The notes beneath the pieces were generated by a model that made no database searches, had not been told where the DNA came from, and was given only the letters and a program-made list of their open reading frames with translations. 64,000 nt of DNA from Gossypium raimondii (taxonomy: Eukaryota > Streptophyta > Magnoliopsida > Malvales > Malvaceae). The DNA lies in assembly GCF_025698545.1 (NCBI RefSeq), contig NC_068567.1, forward strand, positions 7,316,001 to 7,380,000, given 5' to 3'. The position numbers and the translations under genes were made by a program. Of this stretch, positions 54,405 through 64,000 are shown piece after piece (the first letter of the stretch is position 1; the number at the start of each line of letters is the position of its first letter).

Positions 54405-57400
54405 CTATTGAGGACACCAGCTGCTAGCCACTTCTTTAGGGATCATTTCAGTGGCAGTGCCATCAGTAACTGGAGAATATGGTTTAGTAGCCTTCTTCAG
54501 TAGCTCCTGAATCAAGAAAAGAGTCTTAAATCTTTACACTGACGATCCAAGGTCATGCTGTACTTAAATGCAAACCATCATCTATGCTTACATGTGAACA
54601 AACCAACGATGAACATATATGAAATAAAAAGTGATCCAGAAACTAACCTTTGAAAGGTTTCTTCCATATGTGATCATTGCTCGTTCAACTGAAGAGTAAA
54701 CTTCAAGGGTCTGATGAGTACCTCGGTTGCATTTTATGACACGAACTTGCTCTTTTGTTTCTGTTGGTTTAGCCGTTAGATGGAGTACTAGCCGCGAAGG
54801 TGGAGCTTTATGTAGGTCTTTCTTTCCCCGAGTCAACTCCATTGTTTTCAGATCATCCCACGGAACATCCCACAATACTGAACATGGATCCCTCATAGGA
54901 TTGAATTTCCTCTGAGTTATAAGAGAAGTTTGCTGAAGAAGGAAAAAAAAATGCAATGTAACCCTTTAGTTTGACCTTCACATTCAGAAAAAACACAAAA
55001 AATGAAAAAAAAGAGAAGAAAAGGGAATGGTCAGCCATAAAATATTTCCACTTTCCAGCAAAGTTGATTGACCTACTTGCAATAATATTATTCTCCGATG
55101 GGTAACCATGATAATTTTTCCCTTTGGTAGCATGAAATGATCTTCATATGCATCTGATAGTGCAAACTTTCCACGTACTTTGAATATATCAACAAAGAAA
55201 GAACCTGACTGCGCCAATTGCAATATGACCTTCAAGATGAAAAGAAAGCCAGTAGGCTAAAGAGTTGTGCTCAAACCACAAGCAGGTGATCACCAAATCA
55301 AATTTCAAAAAGAAATAAAATAAAACAGACAAGTTGAAAACAGCAAGAGCAAATGGATGACCAAAATTATAATGAAAAAGGGTCTCTTCCAGTTGTCCTA
55401 CTAATGTATTTAAAGCCAACTACACCAGAGTAGTGAGAAGAGGGAATAAAAAATAGAAGTACCTGTCCTCGTGCTTTGTACTCATCATACGGCCGAAGCA
55501 AACTATCACCAGTAACTGCACGAGGCAGCCTCCTCCGGAGGATCTGTTCATCTGAAGCTATAGCTGATGCTATCTTCAATCTCATAGCATTTGCTCCTTC
55601 AGTAGTTTTTGACAAAAGATCCAGAACCCCACTCACAGGCTGTGCGGCTGCTCCTATTATGCCTTTTCCAACACCCTGAACAAAGCCCTCGACACCAGAG
55701 CTTTTTGCGCCTTCAAGAGGCTTTGTTAATATGCCTGTAACTCCTCTGAACAAGCCTTTTGCTAGTGCTCCACCCCCTTCTCTAATAACATCACCTAAGT
55801 CCTCTACACTCTTGCTCCCCTGCCAGAAAAAGATCAAATTGGAAAGAAAATGTGAAAGTTCCGAGATGGTTAACTGCATAGCATCGAGTAAGAATTACCA
55901 AAGCAGAGGCCTATTGGATGTCTATTGGCTTTACTATATAGTATCCTAGTAACAACAGAATGAGCAGGAGAAAAAGAAAAAGAAATGGTTGACACTTATT
56001 GTTGAGGTAGGGAGAAAAAAGAAAAGAGACGTTAGAAACTGAAAAGAAAAATTCTGAATTCAGTCCAGTGTATTTGATGAGAAAAATACGTAGATATATT
56101 TATTAGGGATGAAAAAGAACCCAATGGGTTCTGACCCTACTCGATCAGTTAGAGTCAGATTTTTTTTAAAAAAATTGGGTTCGGCGCGGGTAGGGTCGGG
56201 TGAAATTATAAAAATAGTTTGTCGGGTTTGAGTTTGAAGTAAAATCCGTTTCGCTCCATCACAGGATCTTTACTAAAATGCCCTTAATATATATACATAT
56301 ATTAAATTTTTTCTTTCAATAAATAAATAAATAAATAAAAATAAATAAATTAATATTTAAGTCTAAATTCAAAAATATAATTCTTATTTGCTTCAAAATA
56401 AAAGTTAAAATAATTTAAAAAATAATCTTATTTGCTTCAAAATAAAAATAAAAAATTAGATTGAATTCAAATTTAATTAGGACAAAGCTAGGTCTTCCAT
56501 TGAGTTTTGAGTTTAGATCGAATTTATTTTTTTAAGATTCGAGGTCGGAGCGGGGTCAAAAAATTAGTCAAACTTCGGGTCAGGGTGGGCAAAAATCTAC
56601 CCACCCTGCCTCGATTTCATCCCTAATATTAATAGTACATATCCTAGGCTAATTATGGAAATAAGTAAATACGTAATCAATAAAATATCTACAAAAATTC
56701 TGCTCCTAATCTCTCCTAAAATCTGCCCTATATCCAAACCCTTATTACAAGGAATAAAGCAGTGAATAAATCCCTAAATTAAATCCCTGCATTCAAGGGA
56801 TTTGTAGTTATAGTTTTCCCGCAATTGCCTTCAAGTTTGTGAATAAATACTCTCCATTCCTAGCTTGAATACAATAGTTTGGAAAATTGAGCTACTAAAG
56901 CCTTTGGTAAGTTTTATATATCAATTTACTCTCCAACTTCTCTTCGATGAAGTGTTTGTTAATTTAAATGTGCTTTGTTTGGTCATGTTCTATTGGGTTG
57001 TGAGCTATACTGATTGCAGGTTTGCTGTCCCAATAATTTCATAGGACCATCCAACTTAATTTTCAAATATTTTAAGAATGATCTTCAACCAAAGTAGTTC
57101 GCACATACCTTGAGCCATTGCTCAAAATTCAGCCTTTTTACTTGACTGAGCTGCTACACTTTATTTTTTACTTTTTCATGTCACTAGACTCCCATCAAAG
57201 AAGGTGCAAAATCTTGCGATTGATCTTCTATCAACAATTGATCTAGCATAATCAACATCAATGTATTTGTTACAAATTGATTAATTATGCAGCAGCTCGA
57301 ACACATGATGAATCGCGAAGTGACAAGCTGTGAGATGAACTGTGAAATGACAGTGGCGAAGTGCGAGATGTCTTTGGAAGTGGCGAGATGCAGCTGAAGC

Positions 57401-60400
57401 CTTGGTGCATGCAGGTTTCATCAAGTTGCATGGCAGACTAGTTTAGTTCATTTGGAACTTAGTTTTGTTATGTTTACAGCTTAGTTAGTTGATGCATTAA
57501 GATAGCTTAGTGGGGTTAGTTGAGTATTTGGTGATGTATTCGACTTTAAATGTTTTGTTTTCTTGTTGAATGATAGAGCTAATAGATACAAGCTCCTTCG
57601 CTGCACGTTTTTGCTTCTTGTTCTTTGTTTTTCTTTGACAATATCACCAACAATTGGAATCAAAAGTCTCTCATCTTTGAGGGTTACTGTTTTTGTTTGT
57701 ATTTTCTTGTCAAGAAAGAAAGAACCAACTTTGTTTCTTTGTTGTAGCTGCTAACATGTCATTAGGGAGTTTTTCACCACCACCACCTCCTGTCTTTGTT
57801 GGAGAGAACTATCATATTTGGGTAGTCAAGATGAAGACTTACCTCCTGGCCTTTGACTTGTGGGAGGTAATAGATGTTGATAGGGAGCCACCACCTTTGA
57901 AAGCAAATCCAACTATTGCTCAAATGAGGCAATATAGTGAGGAGTGTGCCAAGAAGCATAAAGCAATGTCATGCCTTCAAAATGGTGTATCAGATGTGAT
58001 CTTTACCAGAATCATGGCCTGTGAAACTCCCAAACAATGTAGTGACAACAGGATTGTGGAGAAGGTTATAACCACTCTCCCTGAGAGATATGAGTCTAAG
58101 ATTTCCTCTTTGGAATACTCAAGAGATCTATCAACAATTTCTTTATCTAAGTTGATAAATGCTCTCTATGCTCAAGAGCAAAGAACAACAAGTAGACAAG
58201 AGGAGCATTCTGAAGGAGCTTTCCAATCTAGAAGTAAGGAAGGCTCGAGCTCCTCAAGCAAAAAGGGAAAGAAGAGTTGGAGTGAAAGTAAAGAAAAGCA
58301 AATGAGAGACAATGGAAAGGAGAAGTATCCATCTTGTTCTCATTGCAAGAAGAACACTCACTTGAAGAAATATTAATGGTTCTAGCTAGACATCCAATGT
58401 AGAGCCTACAAATAGCTTGGTCACATGGAGAGGGTGTGCAAAAACAAAAGGCAATTACAAAAGCATAATGCTCAAGCTTAGGCAGCTGATGGAAACCAAG
58501 CTCAGGAGAAGTTGATGTTCATTGCCTCATGTTTTGCAACTAATAGCAACATTAGAAAGCATTGGCTCTTTGAAAGTAGCTGTACTAATCATATAACCTC
58601 ATATGCAAGCTTTTTCAAGAAGATTGACAAAAGTTTCAACTCCAGAATTAGAGTTGGAAGTGGCTAGTACATTTAGATAGAAGGGAAATAAGATGTTTTA
58701 ATCAACACTCCATCAAGTACAAAGATTGTTTTAGATGTTCTTTTTGTACCTGAAATTGATTAAAATATGCCAAGTGTTGGTGAACTGCTTGATAGAGGTT
58801 ATTCAAATGTGTTTAAAGTTAAAGAATGTTTGATTCTTGATCCATGTGGGTGTGAACTTGTATCAGTTGCTATGTCTGATAGAAGTTTTGTTGTGGACTG
58901 GAAATTTGCAACTTTTAAAGCATATGCAAACTTAGTAGATGAAACTAAGTTATAAAGTAGGAGAATAGGGCATGTTAATTATAGGTCTCTAAGTCAATTG
59001 TCCAGGAATGATTTAGTTGAAAACCTATCAAAATGGTTAAGTATGAGGATGTTTGTAAAATGTGTCAACTTGGAAAGCAAACAAGACTTCCATTTCCAGT
59101 TAGCAAAGCTTGGAGAGCAATTGATAAACTGCATTTGGTCCATATTGATGTATGTGGACCTATGAAGACATCTTCATTAAGTGGCAACATGTACTTTGTT
59201 TTGTTTATTGATGATTGCACAAGCTTTTGTTGGGTATATTTCTTGAAGTTGAAGTCAGAAGTAGCAGAAGTCTTTTGGAAGTTCAAAGTAGCTGTTGAAA
59301 ATCAAGCTAGCTGCAAATTGAAGATACTCAGATCAGACAATGAAATTGAGTATACATCAAACAGGTTCAAGAGTTTGAGAAACAATATTAGTGTTTGCAG
59401 CATGGATGCTGAGGAGTGTTACAAGTTGGCCAATCATGTAGCAGCTTGAACACATGATGAACCGCGAAGTGGCAAGCTGCGAGATACTATAGCATTCAAT
59501 GAGCTACTTTTAGATGAAAAGTCTTTAGATTATTCATAAACTAACTAATAACAATCACTTCATATGCTATACTCAATTGTGTCTAAGACAAATGAGTCTT
59601 CCAACTAGTCATTGAAACAAATAGTACAAGACTTTATTAAAATTTTTAAAATTTGATTTCTTTTTATTAGGATATCATGTTTTGATTTATTTTGAATTCT
59701 TGTTAATTGAGTATTGTTCTATAAATACTCCAATTTCAATAAATGAAAGTATGTTTCATTCTACCTTATTCACAGTTTCTTTATGGTATCAGAGCCTTCA
59801 AAGCTCAAACCAGCAAAATTTAATTTTTTCCTTTTCTCTTCGACCTTATTTTTCTTCCTTACTATTGCCTCACATAAAAATGATCGATACTACAATTATT
59901 AATGTCGATAACACAACTACTACAAATACCATTATCCAATTCAATCATGCTTCTCATCTACTAATAGTATAGTCTATTGTAGCATCTTCTTTTCTTTCAC
60001 AAGTTGAAGATTAAGATTTATGGGAATAATTGCTAGTTTGCATATTGTCCTGTAACATGCTTCTGTTGAGAGATAAAAATCCTTTTCTTAGAATGAGTGA
60101 CCTCAATCCTAAGAAAATACTTGGAATGTCTTGGTCACAGGATATAATGGTTGCTTTATGCATTTTCTAATTCCCTTACTACGGGCAATCGGAAGATCTT
60201 GGTCATTATGAGATTCAATTTTACCTTTAAATGGACAGTTAGAAATTGTTACCTCATTCAAAGGATTTGAGTTGGACTCTTAGACTTGCATAGGTTCATA
60301 AACAACATCTTCCTCCTTGTGAATACATTACCAAATCTTACATTTTAGGCACAGGTTCAAGAATGAGTTCAAGTATAGCTACAGGAGCAAACATGGGTTT

Positions 60401-63348
60401 AAAGGGACCTTTAGGCACGGGGTTGGAACAAGATGAATAAGAAGCTGCAAAATTGGACGTGCGAATAGATGACAAGTTAAGCAAAAAGTAACACAGACCA
60501 ATTTTCTTTGATGAAGGGCGGTAACACTTACTCTTTTTGAGTTGAGGGATATCCCACAAAAATATATTTTAGAGCCATTGAATTTAATTTCAATTGTTTT
60601 GATTATGAATATAGAAAAATGACAAATAATCGAAAATTTGAAGGGCAAGGATGTTTGTAGTGTTAAAATTTGGAAACAAAAAATGTTGAGTGGCTGTAAG
60701 AATTCTCTACTGAAGTAATAAAATGGCTTCCTTTGTTTTATGGATAAAAACTTCAATTTATAGAAGTAAAGATAGACAATTACATTTAAAACAAAAATAA
60801 GATAAAAAAATGATAAACAATAATAAAACTTTATTTGAATATTTCAAATATTGAAATTACGTTATTACCCAAAAAGAAGCTTTGAAATAAAAAGGCTCTA
60901 ATATTTTTGAAGGCTATTTTTCTTCTTTGCTCCCCCATTTCCTTGTGGGGGTATTCAAACAAGAACACCCATGTATTGTTACTTTTGAAAATATGGGGTA
61001 ATAAATAATTTGATTGAAAGAGTCTCTAGCATCACCAAACCTAAACATTTTGATATCAACCCCAAATTGATTTTTGACCATGGGAGCGCTATATTAACCT
61101 TAAACTTAGTTTTAAGTAAAAAAAAAATCGAAGTAACATCGGTGCAATCATCAATGGAAGAAAAAAACAGCCATCTTATCCTTGAAACATTAGAAATGGT
61201 AGATGGACTAAAAATGTCTTTCTGATCAAGATGGAAAGGAATAAAATTTCTTTAATAACTAGAAAATATGTTTGCTTGCGTTTAGCAAGTTCACACACAC
61301 CTCACAATGAAAATTTAGAAAGAAAAACAGAGGTGATCATTGCTTCACAAAATACACAGTATTAAGGCCGAAAACAAAGGATAAAAAAGAAAATCCTAAA
61401 GCTCTAATACCATGTTGCAAACTAAAAATAACTGTAAGGAAGTGTCAAAAATTGAAAAGAGATTTTGAATTATGTGTGATATTTTAATGAGAAAAGTATG
61501 TACATATTTATAGTAAACACCCTAGGCTAAATAGGGAAATAACTCAAGAAATAAAATATCTCCAAAAAATCTACTGCTAACCTCTCCCAAAATCTGCCCT
61601 AAATCCAAACCCTAATGATAACAAGGAATAAACCAGTGAATTAAATCCCTGCATTCAAGGGATTTGTTAGTTCCATCAATGTTAGACATTATTCAAGGGT
61701 GAGGCAAATAAATCAAAAAAGGAACTTACAGACGGCATTCTGGGGCAAAAACGGGTTTTATAATCAATCTTTAACATACACTTTCATTTTCAATCGATCA
61801 TTAAACCATCTAAGATACAAATGTTAGTAAAGCCAACTTTACAAGAGGGTAAAAATACTACATTCAAAATTCACAAATTTATTCTCAACCAACAGCCATC
61901 ACTCAGGGTTTAGGGTTATTATACACACCATTCAGGCACCAGTAAATAAGGCACATCATAGATTTCTGTAGTTATTTTTGCAATAACTAGTGCACCATGG
62001 ACAAATCAGAGAAACTTTGCAATAAGAGTATGTTTAGTAATCCGAATTTTGGTTTGTGACATACCTGTCTCTGTCGGCTTTGAATGAATTTCTTATCCAT
62101 TGATAAAGCAGCCACTCCTTTACTCATATGTCCAAGAGCACTACTTGCGTTGCTCAATATATCAAGACCAGAGAGCAACCGAAGTGGTTGACCAAGAAGA
62201 TCATTTTTGATGTTTGAAATAGCATTATTAATCATCATACTCTGCCTCATGCACAAATTCTCATGAAATCTTTGATTTAGCTTGACCTGTTATTCAACAC
62301 TTGTATTAGATGTGCATAATAAATGACAATAAGGTCACAAAAGTTGGTTTAGCAAAACTTTGGTATATACATAGCTCAGAGAGTTGCTCGAGGTACTGCA
62401 TCCATAGAATAGTACTTAATTAACAGAAAATATATAAGTTCATAGAATGTTTTCAGTCTTATGCTGCCAAACTGTTGTAATTCCCAAACAAAATGAATCT
62501 ATCAACAAATTTACTGCAATTTTCAGATCTGTATTCGGAGGCCGTGAATCTTAGCAGATATTTATGCTACAAAGTTATATAATCTCTCTGCATCTTCTTC
62601 TGGCTTACATTTGCTAATGTAAGTGGCTTTTCAGATCCAGGTAGATAATTGAAGATCATAATACAGGAAGAACTATAAACAAGGAAACAAAAGGGATTAA
62701 ACATAACACTTACAGTCATATTCTCTGTGTTCCCTAATGCAGTCATTAAGGATGACCAAAATCCAAGGACTCCCCTAGGGCGTTGGCTAGGCGACATAGC
62801 CATTGATACTTTCAGTCGAACTTCTGAGATGTTGAGAATCCTGTATTTCATGTTAAATACAAATCATATGGCTCAAGCAATCAAATTCAGAGCAAAGCTT
62901 TGAATATGAAAATAGGAAAGGTTTTCACTTACCCAATATGAATGATAGGATCAAATGACACAGCTGTTGTGTTACTATCAGATAACCTACTGAGATTGAC
63001 CTGCTGCATCATCTCATGAATGCGCCATATAATAGGTTCATGAATGTTTATTAGAAATGCAGAATTATCGGGCCCCTGGTTATAAGCCAGTCAAAATAAA
63101 TATGGCTATATAAACAACTAAGTCGAAAAAATAAAACTCTGCTCAAGCCTTTAAGAGTTAACATGCTCACATGGAAACCTATATATGGATAGACAGATAG
63201 ATCCAGTGATCCCTTTGTCTGTAGAGTCACAGAAATTTTCAAAATATAATCAGTTTCCTGCCCAATTTTCTGTGGCCTGAATAAAACTGGTGTTGGGGTT
63301 AATGGCAACTGGTTATCCATTTGAATTCCTCTCATTCTTAATTTGAAC
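54405..63348 (-). CDS. VPS13: VPS13-type lipid-transfer protein, C-terminal part; 5' end outside window
   Basis: Eight minus-strand exons: 63171-63348, 62933-63075, 62714-62840, 62065-62286, 55463-55819, 55077-55229, 54648-54932, 54405-54506 (TAG). Phases are consistent throughout. Exon 62065-62286 ends [12 protein letters not shown] and joins the conserved VPS13 C-terminal block ([40 protein letters not shown]), followed by a PH-like tail ([44 protein letters not shown]). The family forms bridge-like proteins moving phospholipids at membrane contact sites; the C-terminal helices and PH-like domain target the membrane. The text matches what I recall of Arabidopsis At1g48090 (VPS13M1). The 6.2 kb intron 55820-62064 holds nested retrotransposons but its splice sites are intact. 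The huge N-terminal part lies beyond base 64000. Confidence 0.93.
56104..56625. mobile_element. hAT-like MITE inside the Copia 3' LTR
   Basis: 522 bp with terminal inverted repeats TAGGGATGAAA / TTTCATCCCTA. The flanking 8 bp ATATTTAT (56096-56103) and ATATTAAT (56626-56633) match at 7 of 8 positions, fitting hAT-type target duplication. The sub-terminal parts are G/C-rich with GGGTCGGG-type motifs on one side and partial complements on the other. No transposase. Confidence 0.8.
57756..58376 (+). pseudogene. Copia gag with internal deletion
   Basis: It opens with a proline run and [17 protein letters not shown] (gag UBN2-type), reaches IMACETPKQ, then jumps directly to [20 protein letters not shown]; about 65 residues usual in this family between these points are absent. 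A partly preserved CCHC zinc knuckle follows ([13 protein letters not shown], then a stop in place of the final Cys). Non-functional. Confidence 0.8.
58767..59449 (+). pseudogene. Copia pre-integrase and integrase core, truncated
   Basis: Codons give a GAG-PRE segment ([32 protein letters not shown]) with a stop near 58955, then integrase core text: [58 protein letters not shown]. Two Asp of the DDE-type centre are visible (HIDVCG, RSDN); the region with the Glu is lost because the frame runs into unrelated codons and LTR DNA after about 59380. Confidence 0.8.
59487..60330 (+). mobile_element. Third Copia fragment: LTR end, PBS and gag start
   Basis: A TATA-like CTATAAATACTCC near 59720 and an LTR end near 59774 are followed by a perfect primer-binding site TGGTATCAGAGC at 59784-59795. 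An ATG at 59880 then opens a frame ([20 protein letters not shown]) typical of Copia gag starts. Coding sequence is lost after about 59970. The remainder up to 60330 is degenerate. Confidence 0.65.
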
Positions 63349-64000
63349 CTTAAATAAAAACAAGACATAATCAGTAAACAATCACAAACAGTTAGACAAA
63401 GAGGAAAGAATTCTGGTAACGTGAAACTACTATACTAAACATCTATTCTGTCTGCATAACAAGTTGACAGTTTATCATGTTCTCTGCAAAATAGCATACC
63501 CCAAAGCATAGTTGTGCTAAATCTATGGCCTTCAATTCATAAAGTCAGAGCCCTCCTTGAGGCTAGAAGGGGAAAAAAGTGTACGACCCCCTATTATTTC
63601 ATGTAATCAAGCAAGTTTAGAGCATCTTAGTGCTTAACTTGCACATGAAATGAATTTATGGATAATAAAAACACATGTAATAGTGTGACTTATACATGAT
63701 GGTAATTGTGTTATGTGATCCTATGAAGAATGGGTATTGAAAATCCACAATGAATTAGTAGACAGTTTACCACTTGAAACGTAACTGCCAACAAAAGCAG
63801 ACCACCTGAAACCAGTAATATGTAATGATTTCATGATTCAAGAATAAAACCAAGTTTAGTTTTTTTACTGTAAGGCATGCTATGAATGGTTCAAATAAAA
63901 AAGAACTTGTGGACATTTTTTTTGGTAGAAATGGGACAATTCTTCTTAGTACAAGCTAATTTGCATTGTGATCATATAAATCTTGCTTTATTGCAGCAAG
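63349..64000 (-). other. Left-over VPS13 intron at window edge
   Basis: Upstream (minus-strand sense) of exon 63171-63348 there is no convincing further exon before the window ends. It is probably one intron of the same gene that runs past base 64000. Confidence 0.5.

Larger units (their letters stand above)
57288..59485 (+). mobile_element. Copia element (plus strand) nested in the minus-strand Copia
   Basis: 5' LTR 57288-57652 (TGCAGCAGCTCGAACAC...CACCAACA), a weak primer-binding site (TGGAATCAAAAG at 57655), gag from ATG 57756, a pre-integrase/GAG-PRE region at about 58767-59030, integrase core at about 59033-59365, then a 49 bp piece of 3' LTR (59437-59485, TGTAGCAGCTTGAACAC). RT and RNase H are missing; stop codons break the frame near 58376, 58480 and 58745. 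The left insertion point is inside RNase H-like sequence of the older Copia. Confidence 0.78.
55990..61672 (-). mobile_element. Copia element (minus strand) in VPS13 intron, interrupted by others
   Basis: On the minus strand: 5' LTR at about 61672-61413; primer-binding site TGGTATTAGAGC at 61412-61401 (11/12 match to the Met-tRNA site); integrase-like codons at about 61215-60890 ([13 protein letters not shown], then ITPYFQK, then PPQGNG); a post-integrase phrase at about 60600-60338 ([16 protein letters not shown], YRPSSKKIG); an RNase H-like stretch at about 57285-56880; and a 3' LTR at about 56815-55990. The LTRs share ATTCAAGGGATTTGT and CTAAAATCTGCCCTA-type phrases. gag and the RT core are absent and many stops are present. 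Boundaries are approximate. Confidence 0.7.

Noticed and set aside
59784..59795. tRNA-like sequence near TGGTATCAGAGC
   Set aside because: Only 12 bp match; it is the retroelement primer-binding site complementary to initiator Met-tRNA, not a tRNA gene.
63700..63830. Possible additional VPS13 exon after a TTTCAG-like acceptor on the minus strand near 63805
   Set aside because: The reading hits a stop within about a dozen codons and does not resemble VPS13; treated as intron.

Overview
The window is nuclear DNA of a dicot plant, probably a cotton-type Malvaceae genome. The genes are intron-rich with GT-AG junctions and plant orthologues. Most of the space between them is Ty3/Gypsy LTRs that begin TGTAACACCC or a near variant and end in TTACA, as in the Tekay/Del chromoviruses that fill Gossypium genomes. 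The cotton assignment is inference from family knowledge; no search was run.

Seven protein-coding genes can be supported, all by reading exons and splice junctions from the sequence. (1) 59-4820 +, 3' part of an NEMF/Rqc2 homologue (ribosome-associated quality control). (2) 5522-7778 -, plastid ribosomal protein S1. (3) 14098-16018 +, SWC5/BCNT-domain subunit of the SWR1 chromatin remodeller. (4) 17784-19954 -, mitochondrial dihydrolipoyl dehydrogenase. (5) 21191-22792 -, a type 2C protein phosphatase. (6) 30730-34325 -, a GALT3-like hydroxyproline O-galactosyltransferase with galectin and GT31 domains. (7) 54405-63348 -, the 3' end of a VPS13-type lipid-transfer protein whose 5' part lies beyond the window.

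The rest is mostly mobile DNA. At 8.5-13.1 kb a solo LTR with a perfect ATAAT target-site duplication (TSD) is split by a second, composite LTR. At 25.9-29.7 kb is a degraded LTR with two minisatellites. At 37.0-50.2 kb are two LINE fragments with a minus-strand Gypsy element between them (LTRs 38316-42004 and 44406-48979, recognisable polypurine tract and primer-binding site, non-coding interior). One of its LTRs carries a foreign piece of gag. At 50839-53719 is a clean solo LTR with TSD CGGAC. A 6.2 kb intron of VPS13 (55820-62064) holds three nested Copia elements and a hAT-like MITE.

The genes are housekeeping genes with no functional operon-like grouping. The order LPD - PP2C - (GALT) - VPS13, all on the minus strand, resembles the Arabidopsis chromosome 1 interval around At1g48030/At1g48040/At1g48090, as I recall it. 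I found no evidence of an undescribed biological system. The most unusual signals are structural: mosaic divergence between the two LTRs of one element, the gag patch inside an LTR, LTR minisatellites, and the layered insertions in the VPS13 intron.
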